Shown: in pieces, positions 8,943 to 17,218 of the stretch | Layout of the letters: the number at the start of each line of letters is the position of its first letter | Position numbering within the stretch: position 1 is the first letter of the stretch | Assembly (NCBI RefSeq): GCF_009650765.1 | Contig: NZ_CP045740.1 | Span: 5,742,001 to 5,806,000 of the forward strand | Direction: 5' to 3' | Origin: Streptomyces sp. SUK 48 | GTDB lineage: Bacteria; Actinomycetota; Actinomycetes; Streptomycetales; Streptomycetaceae | DNA: 64,000 nt | The notes under the pieces: model-generated | Told to the model about the DNA's origin: nothing | What the model saw: the letters and a program-made list of their open reading frames with translations, nothing else | Databases searched by the model: none | Made by a program: the position numbers and the translations under genes

Positions 8943-9803
8943 ATGCCCATCGACGCAGCCAAGGCCCTCGCCGCCGAACCCCGCTCGGGTGCGATCACCT
9001 GGACCGCGAAGGACGTCCAGCTCTACCACCTGGGCATCGGCGCGGGCCGCCCCGCAACCGACCCGGACGAGCTGCGCTACACGCTGGAGTCCCGGCTGCA
9101 CGTGCTGCCGAGCTTCGCCACCGTCGCGGGCGCCGGCAAACCCGGGGTGACCGGCGGGCTGTCCATGCCGGGCGTCGACGTCGATCTCGCCCGGGTGCTG
9201 CACGGCGGGCAGACCCTGCGGGTGCACCGGCCCATCCCGGTCGAGGGCGGTGCCACGGCCACGTCCCGTATCGCGGCCGTGTACGACAAGGGCAAGGCCG
9301 CCGTCCTGGTGCTGCGCACCGAAGCGGCCGACGCCGAGGGCCCGTTGTGGACCAACGACGCGCAGATCTTCGTCCGCGGCGAGGGCGGCTGGGGCGGCGA
9401 CCGCGGCCCATCTGCCCGGCTGCCGGAGCCGGACGGCGAGCCGGACCGGACCGTCGAGCGCCCGGTCCGCCCCGACCAGGCCCTGCTCTACCGGCTCTCC
9501 GGCGACCTCAACCCCCTGCACGCCGACCCCGAGTTCGCCAAGCTCGCCGGGTTCGACCGGCCCATCCTGCACGGGCTGTGCACCTACGGCATGACGCTCA
9601 AGGCCGTGACCGACACCCTCCTCGACGGCGACGTGGGCCGGGTGCGCTCGTACACCACCCGGTTCGCGGGCGTCGTCTTCCCCGGCGAGACCCTGCGCAT
9701 CCGCATGTGGCGCGAGCCGGGGGACCGGGTGCGGGTCGCCGTCGCGGCCGTCGAGCGGGACGAGGCACCGGTGCTCGCTGACACCGTCGTCGAGCACTCC
9801 TGA
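8943..9803 (+). CDS. MaoC-like enoyl-CoA hydratase (double hotdog)
   Basis: This 286-residue protein should hydrate 2-enoyl-CoA thioesters. The C-terminal half carries the R-specific hydratase signature: Asp188 and His193 in SGDLNPLHADPEFAKLAGF, followed by RPILHG. The N-terminal half is a degenerate hotdog fold (about 15-150), the two-domain layout of eukaryotic hydratase-2 and of actinobacterial steroid enzymes. ATG 8943 follows GGGAG. It is the first gene of an operon with an alcohol dehydrogenase and an SDR resembling multifunctional enzyme type 2, so the three could carry out hydration and oxidation steps of a beta-oxidation-like route. The upstream KstR-like site points to lipid or steroid-type substrates. 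Confidence 0.88.
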   Translation: MPIDAAKALAAEPRSGAITWTAKDVQLYHLGIGAGRPATDPDELRYTLESRLHVLPSFATVAGAGKPGVTGGLSMPGVDVDLARVLHGGQTLRVHRPIPVEGGATATSRIAAVYDKGKAAVLVLRTEAADAEGPLWTNDAQIFVRGEGGWGGDRGPSARLPEPDGEPDRTVERPVRPDQALLYRLSGDLNPLHADPEFAKLAGFDRPILHGLCTYGMTLKAVTDTLLDGDVGRVRSYTTRFAGVVFPGETLRIRMWREPGDRVRVAVAAVERDEAPVLADTVVEHS

Positions 9804-9875
9804 AGCACTCCTTGACCCAGCACGCCAGTACCGCCGGTACGCCAGTACCGCGATGATCGCGAGGGGAGTTTCGGC

Positions 9876-10952
9876 ATGCGCGCAGCCGTACTGCACGAGA
9901 TCGGCCAGGACAAGCTCGACGTCCTCGACGACATCGAGGCGGCCGGGTTCGGCCCGGGCAAGGTCCGCGTCAGGGTACGGGCCACCGGGCTGTGCCACTC
10001 GGACCTGTCCGCGATGAACGGCGTACTGCCCCAGCCCGCGCCGTTCGTGCCGGGCCACGAGGGCGCGGGCGAGGTGCTCGAAGTCGGCGAGGGAGTACGG
10101 CACGTGAAGCCCGGTGACCGGGTGGTCGTCTGCTGGCTGCCCGCCTGCGGCGCCTGCCCGGCGTGCCGGCGCGGCCAGACCGAGCTGTGCCTGGCCGGGT
10201 TCCTGAACGCGGGCACCCCCAACTTCCGCCGCCCCGGCGGCGATGTCTTCGGCTTCGCGGGCACCGGCACCTTCGCCGAGGAGGTCGTGCTGGACGCCGG
10301 CTGCGCCGTCCCCCTCCCGGACGACGTGCCGTACGACATCGCCGCCCTGATCGGCTGCGGGGTCACCACCGGACTCGGCGCCGCCCTCAACACCGCCGAT
10401 CTGGCGGCCGGTTCGTCGGTCGCCGTCATCGGCTGCGGGGGCGTCGGCATCTCCGCGATCCAGGGGGCCCGGCTGAAGGGCGCCGCCGAGATCGTCGCCG
10501 TCGACCCGGTCCCCGCCCGCCGTGAGGCCGCCCTCGGGTTCGGCGCCACCAGGGCCGTCTCCCCCGACGGGCTGACCGAGGCCAAGCAGCAGGTCACCGG
10601 CGGCGAGGGCTTCGACTACGTCTTCGAGGTCGTCGGCAGGTCCGCGACCGCCCGCACCGCCTACGAGAACACCCGGCGCGGCGGCACCCTCGTGGTGGTC
10701 GGCGCAGGCGCCATGGACGACTTCCTCCAACTCAACATGTTCGAGCTGTTCTTCGACGAGAAGCGCATCCTGCCGTCCCTCTACGGCGGCGGGGACGTGG
10801 TCCGTTCCTACGAGCGTGCCATCGCCCTGTGGCGGGCCGGCCGCATCGACCTGGCCGGGCTGATCACCCACCGGGTCCCGCTCGCCGCGGTCAACGAGGC
10901 ACTGGACCAGATGCGTACCGGGACCGCCCTGCGTACGTGCATCGAGATCTGA
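9876..10952 (+). CDS. zinc-dependent alcohol dehydrogenase (MDR, class III-like)
   Basis: This 358-residue medium-chain dehydrogenase has catalytic zinc ligands Cys40 and His61-Glu62 (LCHSD and GHEGAGEV) and four structural-zinc cysteines (91, 94, 97, 105) in CGACPACRRGQTELC. The dinucleotide-binding fold contains VIGCGGVGIS. The domain order matches class III alcohol/formaldehyde dehydrogenases, which use NAD. ATG 9876 follows GAGGGGAG. It is 72 bases after the MaoC gene and 12 before the SDR gene. Co-transcription suggests it oxidises an alcohol made or used in the same catabolic route; the real substrate is unknown. Confidence 0.9.
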   Translation: MRAAVLHEIGQDKLDVLDDIEAAGFGPGKVRVRVRATGLCHSDLSAMNGVLPQPAPFVPGHEGAGEVLEVGEGVRHVKPGDRVVVCWLPACGACPACRRGQTELCLAGFLNAGTPNFRRPGGDVFGFAGTGTFAEEVVLDAGCAVPLPDDVPYDIAALIGCGVTTGLGAALNTADLAAGSSVAVIGCGGVGISAIQGARLKGAAEIVAVDPVPARREAALGFGATRAVSPDGLTEAKQQVTGGEGFDYVFEVVGRSATARTAYENTRRGGTLVVVGAGAMDDFLQLNMFELFFDEKRILPSLYGGGDVVRSYERAIALWRAGRIDLAGLITHRVPLAAVNEALDQMRTGTALRTCIEI

Positions 10953-10964
10953 GGAACACCGCCC

Positions 10965-11909
10965 ATGACACTGCCACTTCAGGGGCTGTCCGCCGTCGTC
11001 ACCGGGGCCGGGCGCGGGCTCGGCCGGGCCGAGGCCCTCGAACTCGCCCGCCTCGGCGCCGCCGTCGTCGTCAACGACTACGGCCGCCCGGGCCGGGACG
11101 GGACCGGGGACGCCTCGGCCGGACCCGCCGAACAGGTCGTCGCCGAGATCCGCGACACCCTCGGCGGCACCGCCGTCGCCCACACCGGGGACGTCGCGGA
11201 CTCCCGACAGGCCGAGGAACTCGTCGAGCTGGCGATCGGCGCGTTCGGCAAGCTGGACATCCTCGTCAACAACGCGGGCATCCTGCGCGACCGCATGATC
11301 TTCTCCATGACCGAGGACGAATGGGACTCGGTGCTCCGCGTCCATCTCAAGGGGCACTTCAACACCACCCGCTGGGCCGCCGCGCACTGGCGGGAGCGCT
11401 CCAAGGCCGCCGGGGAACCGGTCTACGGGCGGATCGTCAACACCTCCTCGGAGGCGTTCCTCGCCGGATCAGCGGGGCAGCCCAACTACGCGGCGGCCAA
11501 GGGCGGGATCGTCGGCCTCACCACCTCCACGGCCCTCGCCCTCGCCAAGTACGGCGTCACCGCCAACGCCATCTGCCCGCGCGCCCGCACCCGGATGACC
11601 GAGGACGTCTTCGCGGGCCTGAAGGCACCGGACGAGGGTCTCGACCCGCTCGCCCCCGAGCATGTCGCCCCGCTCGTCGGCTACTTGGCCGCACCGGCCG
11701 CCGCCCGCGTCAACGGACAGCTGCTCGTGGTGCACGGCGGCATGGTGGCGATCGTCGAACGGCCCAGGGTCCGGGAGCGGTTCGACAGCAAGCAGGAGAC
11801 GTTCACGTACGACGAACTCGACGCGCTGCTCACCCCGCACTACGCGCGCAGGCCGCCGGAGGAGACGTTCGCGGCGGCGGAGGTGCTGGCCCTGAAACGG
11901 GGGCGATAG
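10965..11909 (+). CDS. SDR oxidoreductase, 17beta-HSD4 / MFE-2-like
   Basis: This 314-residue short-chain dehydrogenase has the cofactor motif TGAGRGLG (13-20), NNAG (102-105), and the catalytic Ser near 161 with Tyr175 and Lys179 in YAAAKG. The insert after the second strand (NDYGRPGRDG) and the C-terminal extension (DSKQETFTYDELD) match the dehydrogenase part of peroxisomal multifunctional enzyme type 2, which oxidises 3-hydroxyacyl-CoA. It follows the alcohol dehydrogenase by 12 bases and is the last gene of the operon, ended by a strong terminator. Together with the MaoC protein it would reproduce the hydratase and dehydrogenase activities of MFE-2 as separate proteins. Confidence 0.9.
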   Translation: MTLPLQGLSAVVTGAGRGLGRAEALELARLGAAVVVNDYGRPGRDGTGDASAGPAEQVVAEIRDTLGGTAVAHTGDVADSRQAEELVELAIGAFGKLDILVNNAGILRDRMIFSMTEDEWDSVLRVHLKGHFNTTRWAAAHWRERSKAAGEPVYGRIVNTSSEAFLAGSAGQPNYAAAKGGIVGLTTSTALALAKYGVTANAICPRARTRMTEDVFAGLKAPDEGLDPLAPEHVAPLVGYLAAPAAARVNGQLLVVHGGMVAIVERPRVRERFDSKQETFTYDELDALLTPHYARRPPEETFAAAEVLALKRGR

Positions 11910-11931
11910 CGCTCGGTGGCGCGGGAAGCGC

Positions 11932-11965
11932 GAGGAGGGGGCACCCTGGCGGGTGCCCCCTCCTC
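11932..11965. terminator. bidirectional intrinsic terminator
   Basis: A perfect 15-base-pair stem (11932-11946 with 11951-11965) closes a TGGC tetraloop. It lies between the convergent SDR gene and the small HGRHR gene and should stop transcription from both sides. Confidence 0.85.
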
Positions 11966-11977
11966 CTCTCACTGCTT

Positions 11978-12136
11978 TCAGGCAGCCGCCTCGGTGGTCT
12001 CCTCGGCGGTCTTGCGGTGCCGGCCGTGCGGAGACGTGTCCGTCTCCGTGGCCGAGACCTGGCCGCGGTGCCGGCCGTGGCCGGCGTCTTCCAGAGAGTC
12101 GGCAGACAGCTGCTCCGTCGTGCTGGTGTCGCTCAT
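11978..12136 (-). CDS. 52-residue protein with two HGRHR repeats, unknown function
   Basis: ATG 12136 opens a 52-codon frame ending at TGA 11978-11980. The protein starts MSDTSTTEQLSADSLEDAG and has the motif HGRHR twice, 17 residues apart (GHGRHRG and PHGRHRK). The acidic Ser/Thr-rich stretches between them lack cysteines and hydrophobic segments. The repeats give a histidine- and arginine-rich pattern that could bind metal or nucleic acid, or be the core of a modified peptide; none of this is shown. It lies 96 bases downstream of an unrecognised gene on the same strand and is closed by the terminator at 11932. Codon use looks like real coding sequence. Confidence 0.65.
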   Translation of the reverse strand: MSDTSTTEQLSADSLEDAGHGRHRGQVSATETDTSPHGRHRKTAEETTEAAA

Positions 12137-12232
12137 TGGACGTATTCACCCCGTCAACATCATCTTTCGTACAGCCGGAGGAGTGTAACCGGCACACCAC
12201 GGGCCCAATCCAGGCGCACACGCCAACCGGCA

Positions 12233-13444
12233 CTAGTTCGTTACAAGACGTCCCAGAGGTGCTTGCGCCAAGGGCACCGGACGCGGCGCCACCGGTTCCG
12301 CCGCGCCCGCACCGGCCGCTTCGGCGATCTCCCCGGAGGGTGCGTCGGCGAGCGCGTCGGCCGGCGCCCCGGCGGCCCCGGCGCGGGTCCGGTCCGCCCC
12401 GCCCGGACGCGTGCGCGGCTCGCCCGCGGGCGCCCGCAGCTCGGCCACCCCGCACGGCGTCTCCCGGGTGGCGTACGGCAGCCGCAGCACCCCCTCCGGG
12501 GTCCACAGCCCCGACCCGGTCAGCCAGCCCTTGGGCGCGGCGAGATGCCGTACCCGCCGCTCGGCCGGCCGCCAGATGCCCACCCAGGTGCCCACCGGCC
12601 CCTCGATGCGCAGCGCCACCGCGCAGCTCTCCGGCTCCAGCACCTGCCCCGGCTGGATCGCGAACGGCACCGCCGTGCACTCCGGCAGCAGCAGCGAGGT
12701 GGGGAAGCGCACCGGCAGGGTGGAACCGAGGACGCCCCAGCCCAGTCGTTCCCGCCCCGGCGAGGGCGCGTCGGAGGAGATCAGCAGCAGCCCGCTGTCC
12801 GGGTCGGCCATCAGCAGCCGGTCGTCGCTGCCCGGCGTGATCTGGAGCAGCGGCGTCACCTCGCCCAGCTCCAGGTCCACCACGACCGTCTTGACGCACC
12901 CCTCCAGCTCCCGGTCCAGCGCCAGCAGCCGCCCGGTGCGGTCCAGCCAGACCCCGCCCGAGCAGCGCCCCGGCACCTCCGCCAGCCGCTCGGGCCCGCC
13001 CGGCCCGCCCGTCACCTGCCACACCGCGCTGCTGCGGGGGCCGACCGTGACGGCGTAGGCCCGCGCGCCCCCCGGCGCCGGGGGCAGCAGGTCGAGCCGG
13101 ACCCCGGGCCCGGCGCACTCCATGGCGCCCAGCGGCAGCTCCCCGGTGCCGGGCCCGGTCGGATACAGCAGCGCGAAGAGGTGCCGTACCCCCGCCCGCC
13201 GGTGGATCAGGACCCGTCCGTCGCCCAGCGGCTGCAACTCGGTGCCGGGCTCCTCCGGCTGGTTGCCGGGCAGCGGCACCGCGTACGGCTCCGGGCCGTC
13301 CAGTGTCCAGCGCTCCGGGAACCAGGAGTCACCGTCCCGCGTGAGCCGCGCGGCGTACGCGCCGTCCGCCGTGAGCACGCAACCGCGCGCCGGGGAGCGG
13401 TCGTCCGTACCGGCGGACGGGGACTCGATGGCACAGACCGTCAT
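12233..13444 (-). CDS. conserved Streptomyces protein of unknown function, 403 residues
   Basis: I do not recognise a named domain. ATG 13444 is fixed by a strong site, GGAGGTGA, eight or so bases upstream. The first 330 residues alternate short beta-like segments with repeated W-x-D/G-type turns (for example GGVWLDRTGRLLALDREL and GSGLWTPEGVLRLPYA), suggesting a beta-propeller or similar all-beta fold. The last 65 residues are Ala/Pro/Arg-rich and probably disordered. There is no signal peptide or membrane helix. It is divergent from the Nif3 gene and lies upstream of the HGRHR small-protein gene on the same strand, so the two may be co-expressed. Function is unknown. Confidence 0.7.
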   Translation of the reverse strand: MTVCAIESPSAGTDDRSPARGCVLTADGAYAARLTRDGDSWFPERWTLDGPEPYAVPLPGNQPEEPGTELQPLGDGRVLIHRRAGVRHLFALLYPTGPGTGELPLGAMECAGPGVRLDLLPPAPGGARAYAVTVGPRSSAVWQVTGGPGGPERLAEVPGRCSGGVWLDRTGRLLALDRELEGCVKTVVVDLELGEVTPLLQITPGSDDRLLMADPDSGLLLISSDAPSPGRERLGWGVLGSTLPVRFPTSLLLPECTAVPFAIQPGQVLEPESCAVALRIEGPVGTWVGIWRPAERRVRHLAAPKGWLTGSGLWTPEGVLRLPYATRETPCGVAELRAPAGEPRTRPGGADRTRAGAAGAPADALADAPSGEIAEAAGAGAAEPVAPRPVPLAQAPLGRLVTN

Positions 13445-13631
13445 CGTTCGGTCACCTCCGGCGACGAAGCTAGTTTTGAACGCACGGCCGTGCGGGGGGC
13501 CGACCGTCGCTTCACACATATGGGTGGCGCAGAACCGATTCCTCCGAGGGAGCGGGCATGACTGTGCTGCGGGTGGGCCGGAAGGGGCGGACGCGGTACG
13601 GCCCCGCCGAACAGCCAGGTAGCCTTTTCCC

Positions 13632-14471
13632 GTGCCCCGTCTGTCTGAAGTCATCGCCGCGCTGGAGAACCTGTGGCCCGCCGAGCGGGCCGAGTCCTGG
13701 GACGCGGTCGGCACGGTCGTGGGCGACCCCGGCCAGGAGGTCACCCGGGTCCTGTTCGCCGTCGACCCCGTCCAGGAGATCGTCGACGAGGCCGTCGGGC
13801 TCGGCGCCGACCTGCTGGTCACCCACCACCCGCTCTATCTGCGCGGCACGACCACGGTCGCGGCCTCGCACTTCAAGGGCCGGGTCGTGCACACGCTGAT
13901 CAAGAACGACATCGCGCTGCACGTCGCCCACACCAACGCCGACACCGCCGACCCGGGCGTCTCCGACGCCCTCGCGGGCGCGCTCGACGTCCGGGTCGTA
14001 CGCCCCCTCGTGCCGGACCCCACCGACCCGAACGGGCGCCGGGGCCTCGGCCGGGTGTGCGAGCTCGATCATCCGCTCACCCTGCGGGAACTGGCCGCGC
14101 GCGCCGCCGAGCGGCTGCCCGCCACCGCGCAGGGCATCCGGGTGGCCGGCGACCCCGACACCGTCGTGCGCACCCTCGTGGTCAGCGGCGGCTCGGGCGA
14201 CAGCCTCTTCGAGCAGGTGCGCGCGGCCGGTGCCGACGCCTTCCTCACCGCCGACCTGCGCCACCACCCGGCCTCCGAGGCCGTCGCGCAGTCCCCGCTC
14301 GCGCTCCTCGACGCGGCGCACTGGGCCACCGAGTGGCCCTGGTGCGAGCAGGCCGCCGGCCAGCTCGACGAGATCTCCGACCGCCACGGCTGGGACCTGC
14401 GGGTCCATGTCTCCACGACGGTCACCGACCCCTGGACCGCCCACGCGGCGTCCTCCGCCACCACTAGTTAA
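13632..14471 (+). CDS. Nif3-like dinuclear metal centre protein (YbgI/DUF34)
   Basis: This 279-residue member of the Nif3/YbgI family is conserved across bacteria; its biochemical role is unsettled, with proposed GTP cyclohydrolase-like activity. Metal-binding residues are visible as His65-His66 in LLVTHHPLY, HVAHTNAD near residue 98, and a C-terminal cluster (LLDAAHWATEW). GTG 13632 is the first start compatible with the conserved N-terminus PRLSEVIAALE. It lies directly before the zinc-ribbon and RNase H genes with 13-base and 12-base gaps, a conserved Streptomyces gene order. Confidence 0.9.
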   Translation: MPRLSEVIAALENLWPAERAESWDAVGTVVGDPGQEVTRVLFAVDPVQEIVDEAVGLGADLLVTHHPLYLRGTTTVAASHFKGRVVHTLIKNDIALHVAHTNADTADPGVSDALAGALDVRVVRPLVPDPTDPNGRRGLGRVCELDHPLTLRELAARAAERLPATAQGIRVAGDPDTVVRTLVVSGGSGDSLFEQVRAAGADAFLTADLRHHPASEAVAQSPLALLDAAHWATEWPWCEQAAGQLDEISDRHGWDLRVHVSTTVTDPWTAHAASSATTS

Positions 14472-14473
14472 TG

Positions 14474-14487
14474 GGAGCCCCCAACTG
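14474..14487 (+). promoter_or_regulatory. ribosome binding site selecting a CTG start
   Basis: GGGAG (14473-14477) lies seven bases before CTG at 14485-14487. No ATG, GTG or TTG occurs in this frame between the Nif3 stop codon and the conserved N-terminus NAAPADQIRLLDVQALD, so CTG is the only start that keeps the whole domain. Confidence 0.55.
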
Positions 14488-15228
14488 AACGCCGCGCCCG
14501 CCGACCAGATCCGACTCCTCGACGTCCAGGCCCTCGACGTCCGTCTCCAGCAGCTCGCGCACAAGCGCAGGTCGCTGCCCGAGCACGCCGAGATCGAGAC
14601 GCTGAACAAGGACCTCACCCAGCTGCGCGACCTGCTCGTGGCCGCGCAGACCGAGGAGAGCGACACCGCCCGCGAGCAGACCAAGGCCGAGCAGGACGTC
14701 GACCAGGTCCGCCAGCGCGCCACCCGCGACCAGCAGCGCCTGGACTCCGGCGCGGTCGGCTCGCCGAAGGACCTGGCCAACCTCCAGCGCGAGATCGCCT
14801 CGCTCGCCAAGCGGCAGGGCGACCTGGAGGACGTCGTCCTGGAGGTCATGGAGCGCCGCGAGTCCGCGCAGGAGCGGGTGAGCGAGCTGACCGAGCGCGC
14901 CGCCTCCGTCCAGTCGAAGATCGACGACGCGACCGGCCGCCGGGACGCCGCGTTCGAGGAGATCGACCGCGAGGCCGCGTCCGTCACCAAGGAGCGCGAG
15001 GTCGTGGCGGGCTCCGTCCCGGCGGACCTGCTCAAGCTGTACGACAAGCTGCGCGAGCAGCAGGGCGGCATCGGCGCGGCCAAGCTGTACGCCCGCACCT
15101 GCCAGGGCTGCCGCCAGGAGCTGGCCATCACCGAGCTGAACGAGGTCCGCTCGGCCGCCCCCGACACCGTGGTGCGCTGCGAGAACTGCCGCCGGATCCT
15201 GGTGCGTACGGCCGAGTCCGGGCTGTAA
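14485..15228 (+). CDS. C4-type zinc ribbon, coiled-coil protein
   Basis: This 247-residue protein has a long antiparallel coiled coil (about 10-185; many heptad-like stretches such as ELTERAASVQSKIDD) followed by a zinc ribbon with two CxxC knuckles: CQGC and, about 30 residues later, CENC. The family is associated with nucleic-acid binding and is found in most actinobacteria; the molecular role is not established. The start must be CTG 14485. It sits between Nif3 and RNase H/phosphatase, 13 bases after one and 12 before the other, so the three probably form an operon. Confidence 0.85.
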   Translation: MNAAPADQIRLLDVQALDVRLQQLAHKRRSLPEHAEIETLNKDLTQLRDLLVAAQTEESDTAREQTKAEQDVDQVRQRATRDQQRLDSGAVGSPKDLANLQREIASLAKRQGDLEDVVLEVMERRESAQERVSELTERAASVQSKIDDATGRRDAAFEEIDREAASVTKEREVVAGSVPADLLKLYDKLREQQGGIGAAKLYARTCQGCRQELAITELNEVRSAAPDTVVRCENCRRILVRTAESGL

Positions 15229-15240
15229 GGGGCTTACGGC

Positions 15241-16430
15241 GTGCGGGAGTTCATCGTCGAGGCGGACGGCGGTTCCCGGGGCAACCCGGGGCCCGCCGGC
15301 TACGGCGCGGTGGTCTGCGACGCGGCGACGGGCCAGACCCTGCTGGAGGCGGCCGAGTACATCGGCGTCGCCACGAACAACGTCGCCGAGTACCGGGGCC
15401 TGCTGGCCGGCCTGCGCGCCGCCCACACCCTGGACCCCGCCGCCACGGTCCATGTCCGCATGGACTCCAAGCTGGTCATCGAGCAGATGTCGGGCCGCTG
15501 GAAGATCAAACACCCCTCGATGAAGCCCCTGGCGACCCAGGCCCGGGGGGTGTTCCCTCCGGACCGGGTGACGTACGAGTGGATTCCGCGCGCCGAGAAC
15601 AAGCACGCCGACCGCCTGGCCAACGAGGCGATGGACGCGGGGGCGCGGGGGGAGCGGTGGAGCCCGGGGGAGTCGACGGCGGAGCTGGAGGCCGGCGCGG
15701 CGGCACCTCTCGGCGAGCAGCGCCCCGAAGCCCCGGGGGAACGGCACCCCGACAGCGCGGGCCGGCAGCAGCCCACCGCTCGGGGCTGGTCCGCCGCCCC
15801 CGACCTCGGCACCCCCGCCACCCTCGTCCTCCTCCGCCACGGCGAGACCCCGCTGACCCCCAGAAGCGCTTCTCGGGCAGCGGCGGCACCGACCCGTCCC
15901 TCTCCGACGCGGGGCGCGAACAGGCCCGTCGGGTGGCCGACGCCCTGGCGGGACGCGGCACCGTCCAGGCCGTCCTCGCCTCCCCCCTCGCCCGCACCCG
16001 CGAGACCGCCGAGATCGTCGCCGCCCGCCTGGGCCTGGACGTCGTCGTCGAGGACGGCCTGCGCGAAACGGACTTCGGCGCCTGGGAGGGCCTGACCTTC
16101 GGCGAGGTCCGCGACCGCCACCCGGACGACCTGAACGCCTGGCTCGCCGACCCCGCCGCCCGTCCCACCGGCGGCGGCGAGAGCTTCGCCGAGGTCGCCG
16201 CCCGCATCGCCGTCACCAGGGACGAACTGGTCACCGCGCACGCGGGCCGCACCGTCCTGCTCGTCACCCATGTGACGCCGATCAAGACGCTCGTCCGCCT
16301 CGCCCTCGGCGCCCCGCCCGAGTCCCTGTTCCGCATGGAACTCTCGGCCGCCTCGCTCTCCGCGGTGGCGTACTACGCCGACGGCAACGCGAGCGTCCGC
16401 CTCTTCAACGACACCTCACACCTGCGCTGA
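15241..16430 (+). pseudogene. bifunctional RNase HI / acid phosphatase (SCO2299-like), one frameshift
   Basis: The N-terminal domain (about 1-135) is type 1 RNase H, which cleaves the RNA strand of RNA:DNA hybrids. It shows Asp9 in VEADGGSRGNPG, Glu in NNVAEYRGL, Asp in RMDSKL and Asp in NKHADRLANE. A Pro/Glu/Gly-rich linker follows, then a histidine-phosphatase domain with LLRHGET and, near the end, VTHVTPIK. The family prototype is S. coelicolor SCO2299. The frame breaks in a CCCCC run (15857-15861), three residues past the RHG motif. One extra C restores a 396-residue protein, so this is probably a sequencing error. The start is GTG 15241. The 3' end overlaps the convergent aldolase gene by 15 bases. 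Confidence 0.85.
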
Positions 16431-17156
16431 CGCCGGCCCGCGCAGCCCGGCCGCCACCCGCGCCAGCGCCTCGATCCGCGCCCAGTCCCCGGCCGCCACC
16501 GCGTCCGCCGGCACCATCCAACTCCCGCCCACACAACCGACGTTGGGCAGGGCCAGATACTCCGCCGCGTTCCCGGGCCCGATCCCGCCGGTCGGACAGA
16601 ACCGCGCCTGCGGCAACGGCCCGGCCAGCGACCGCAGATACGCCGTACCGCCCGCCGCCTGCGCCGGGAAGAACTTCATCTCCCGCACCCCGCGCTCCAG
16701 CAGCGCCACGACCTCCGAAGCGGTCGACACCCCCGGCAGGAACGGCACCCCGCACCCCCGCATCGCCGCCAGCAGCCCCTCCGTCCACCCGGGGCTGACG
16801 AGGAACCGCGCCCCGGCCCCGACGGCCGCCGCCACCTGCCCCGGCGTGATCACCGTCCCCGCCCCGACCACGGCCTCGGGCACCTGCTCGGCGATCGCCC
16901 GGATCGCCTCCAGCGCGGCAGGCGTACGAAGCGTCACCTCGACCACCGGCAACCCGCCGCCCACGAGCGCCCGCGCGAGCGGCACGGCGGCGGAGGCGTC
17001 CGGGAGCACGACCACCGGCACGACGGCCGCGAGATCGAGCACGGAGCCGCCCGGCGACGGCGAGGGCGGCGGCGACGACGGCAGCGGCATCGGCACCGGC
17101 TGGGGCACGGGCTCGGTCTCGGGCACGGGCTCAGGCTCGGGCTCGGGCGGGATCAT
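16416..17156 (-). CDS. eda: 2-keto-3-deoxy-6-phosphogluconate aldolase
   Basis: This 246-residue class I aldolase should split KDPG (or a related 2-keto-3-deoxy acid) into pyruvate and a 3-carbon aldehyde. The catalytic Glu is in VVEVTLRT and the Schiff-base Lys in EMKFFPA, with the phosphate-binding GGI near PTGGIGPGN. The enzyme core is about 205 residues. From ATG 17156 there is an extra N-terminus of about 35 residues made of Pro-Glu and Pro-Val alternation and then Pro-Ser. A later ATG inside this tract (before PLPSSPPP) may be the true start. It is convergent with the RNase H gene. Confidence 0.85.
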   Translation of the reverse strand: MIPPEPEPEPVPETEPVPQPVPMPLPSSPPPSPSPGGSVLDLAAVVPVVVLPDASAAVPLARALVGGGLPVVEVTLRTPAALEAIRAIAEQVPEAVVGAGTVITPGQVAAAVGAGARFLVSPGWTEGLLAAMRGCGVPFLPGVSTASEVVALLERGVREMKFFPAQAAGGTAYLRSLAGPLPQARFCPTGGIGPGNAAEYLALPNVGCVGGSWMVPADAVAAGDWARIEALARVAAGLRGPASAQV

Positions 17157-17218
17157 GCCCTCATCGTGTCGACCTGCCACACTCCCCGCAATCACTGTTG
17201 CGCAGAGTGCAACGCCCC

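Noticed and set aside
9824..9851. GCCAGTACCGC direct repeats and a GTACCGCCGGTAC palindrome between the MaoC and ADH genes
   Set aside because: Short, GC-rich and within an operon gap; it does not match the KstR-type motif and could be chance.
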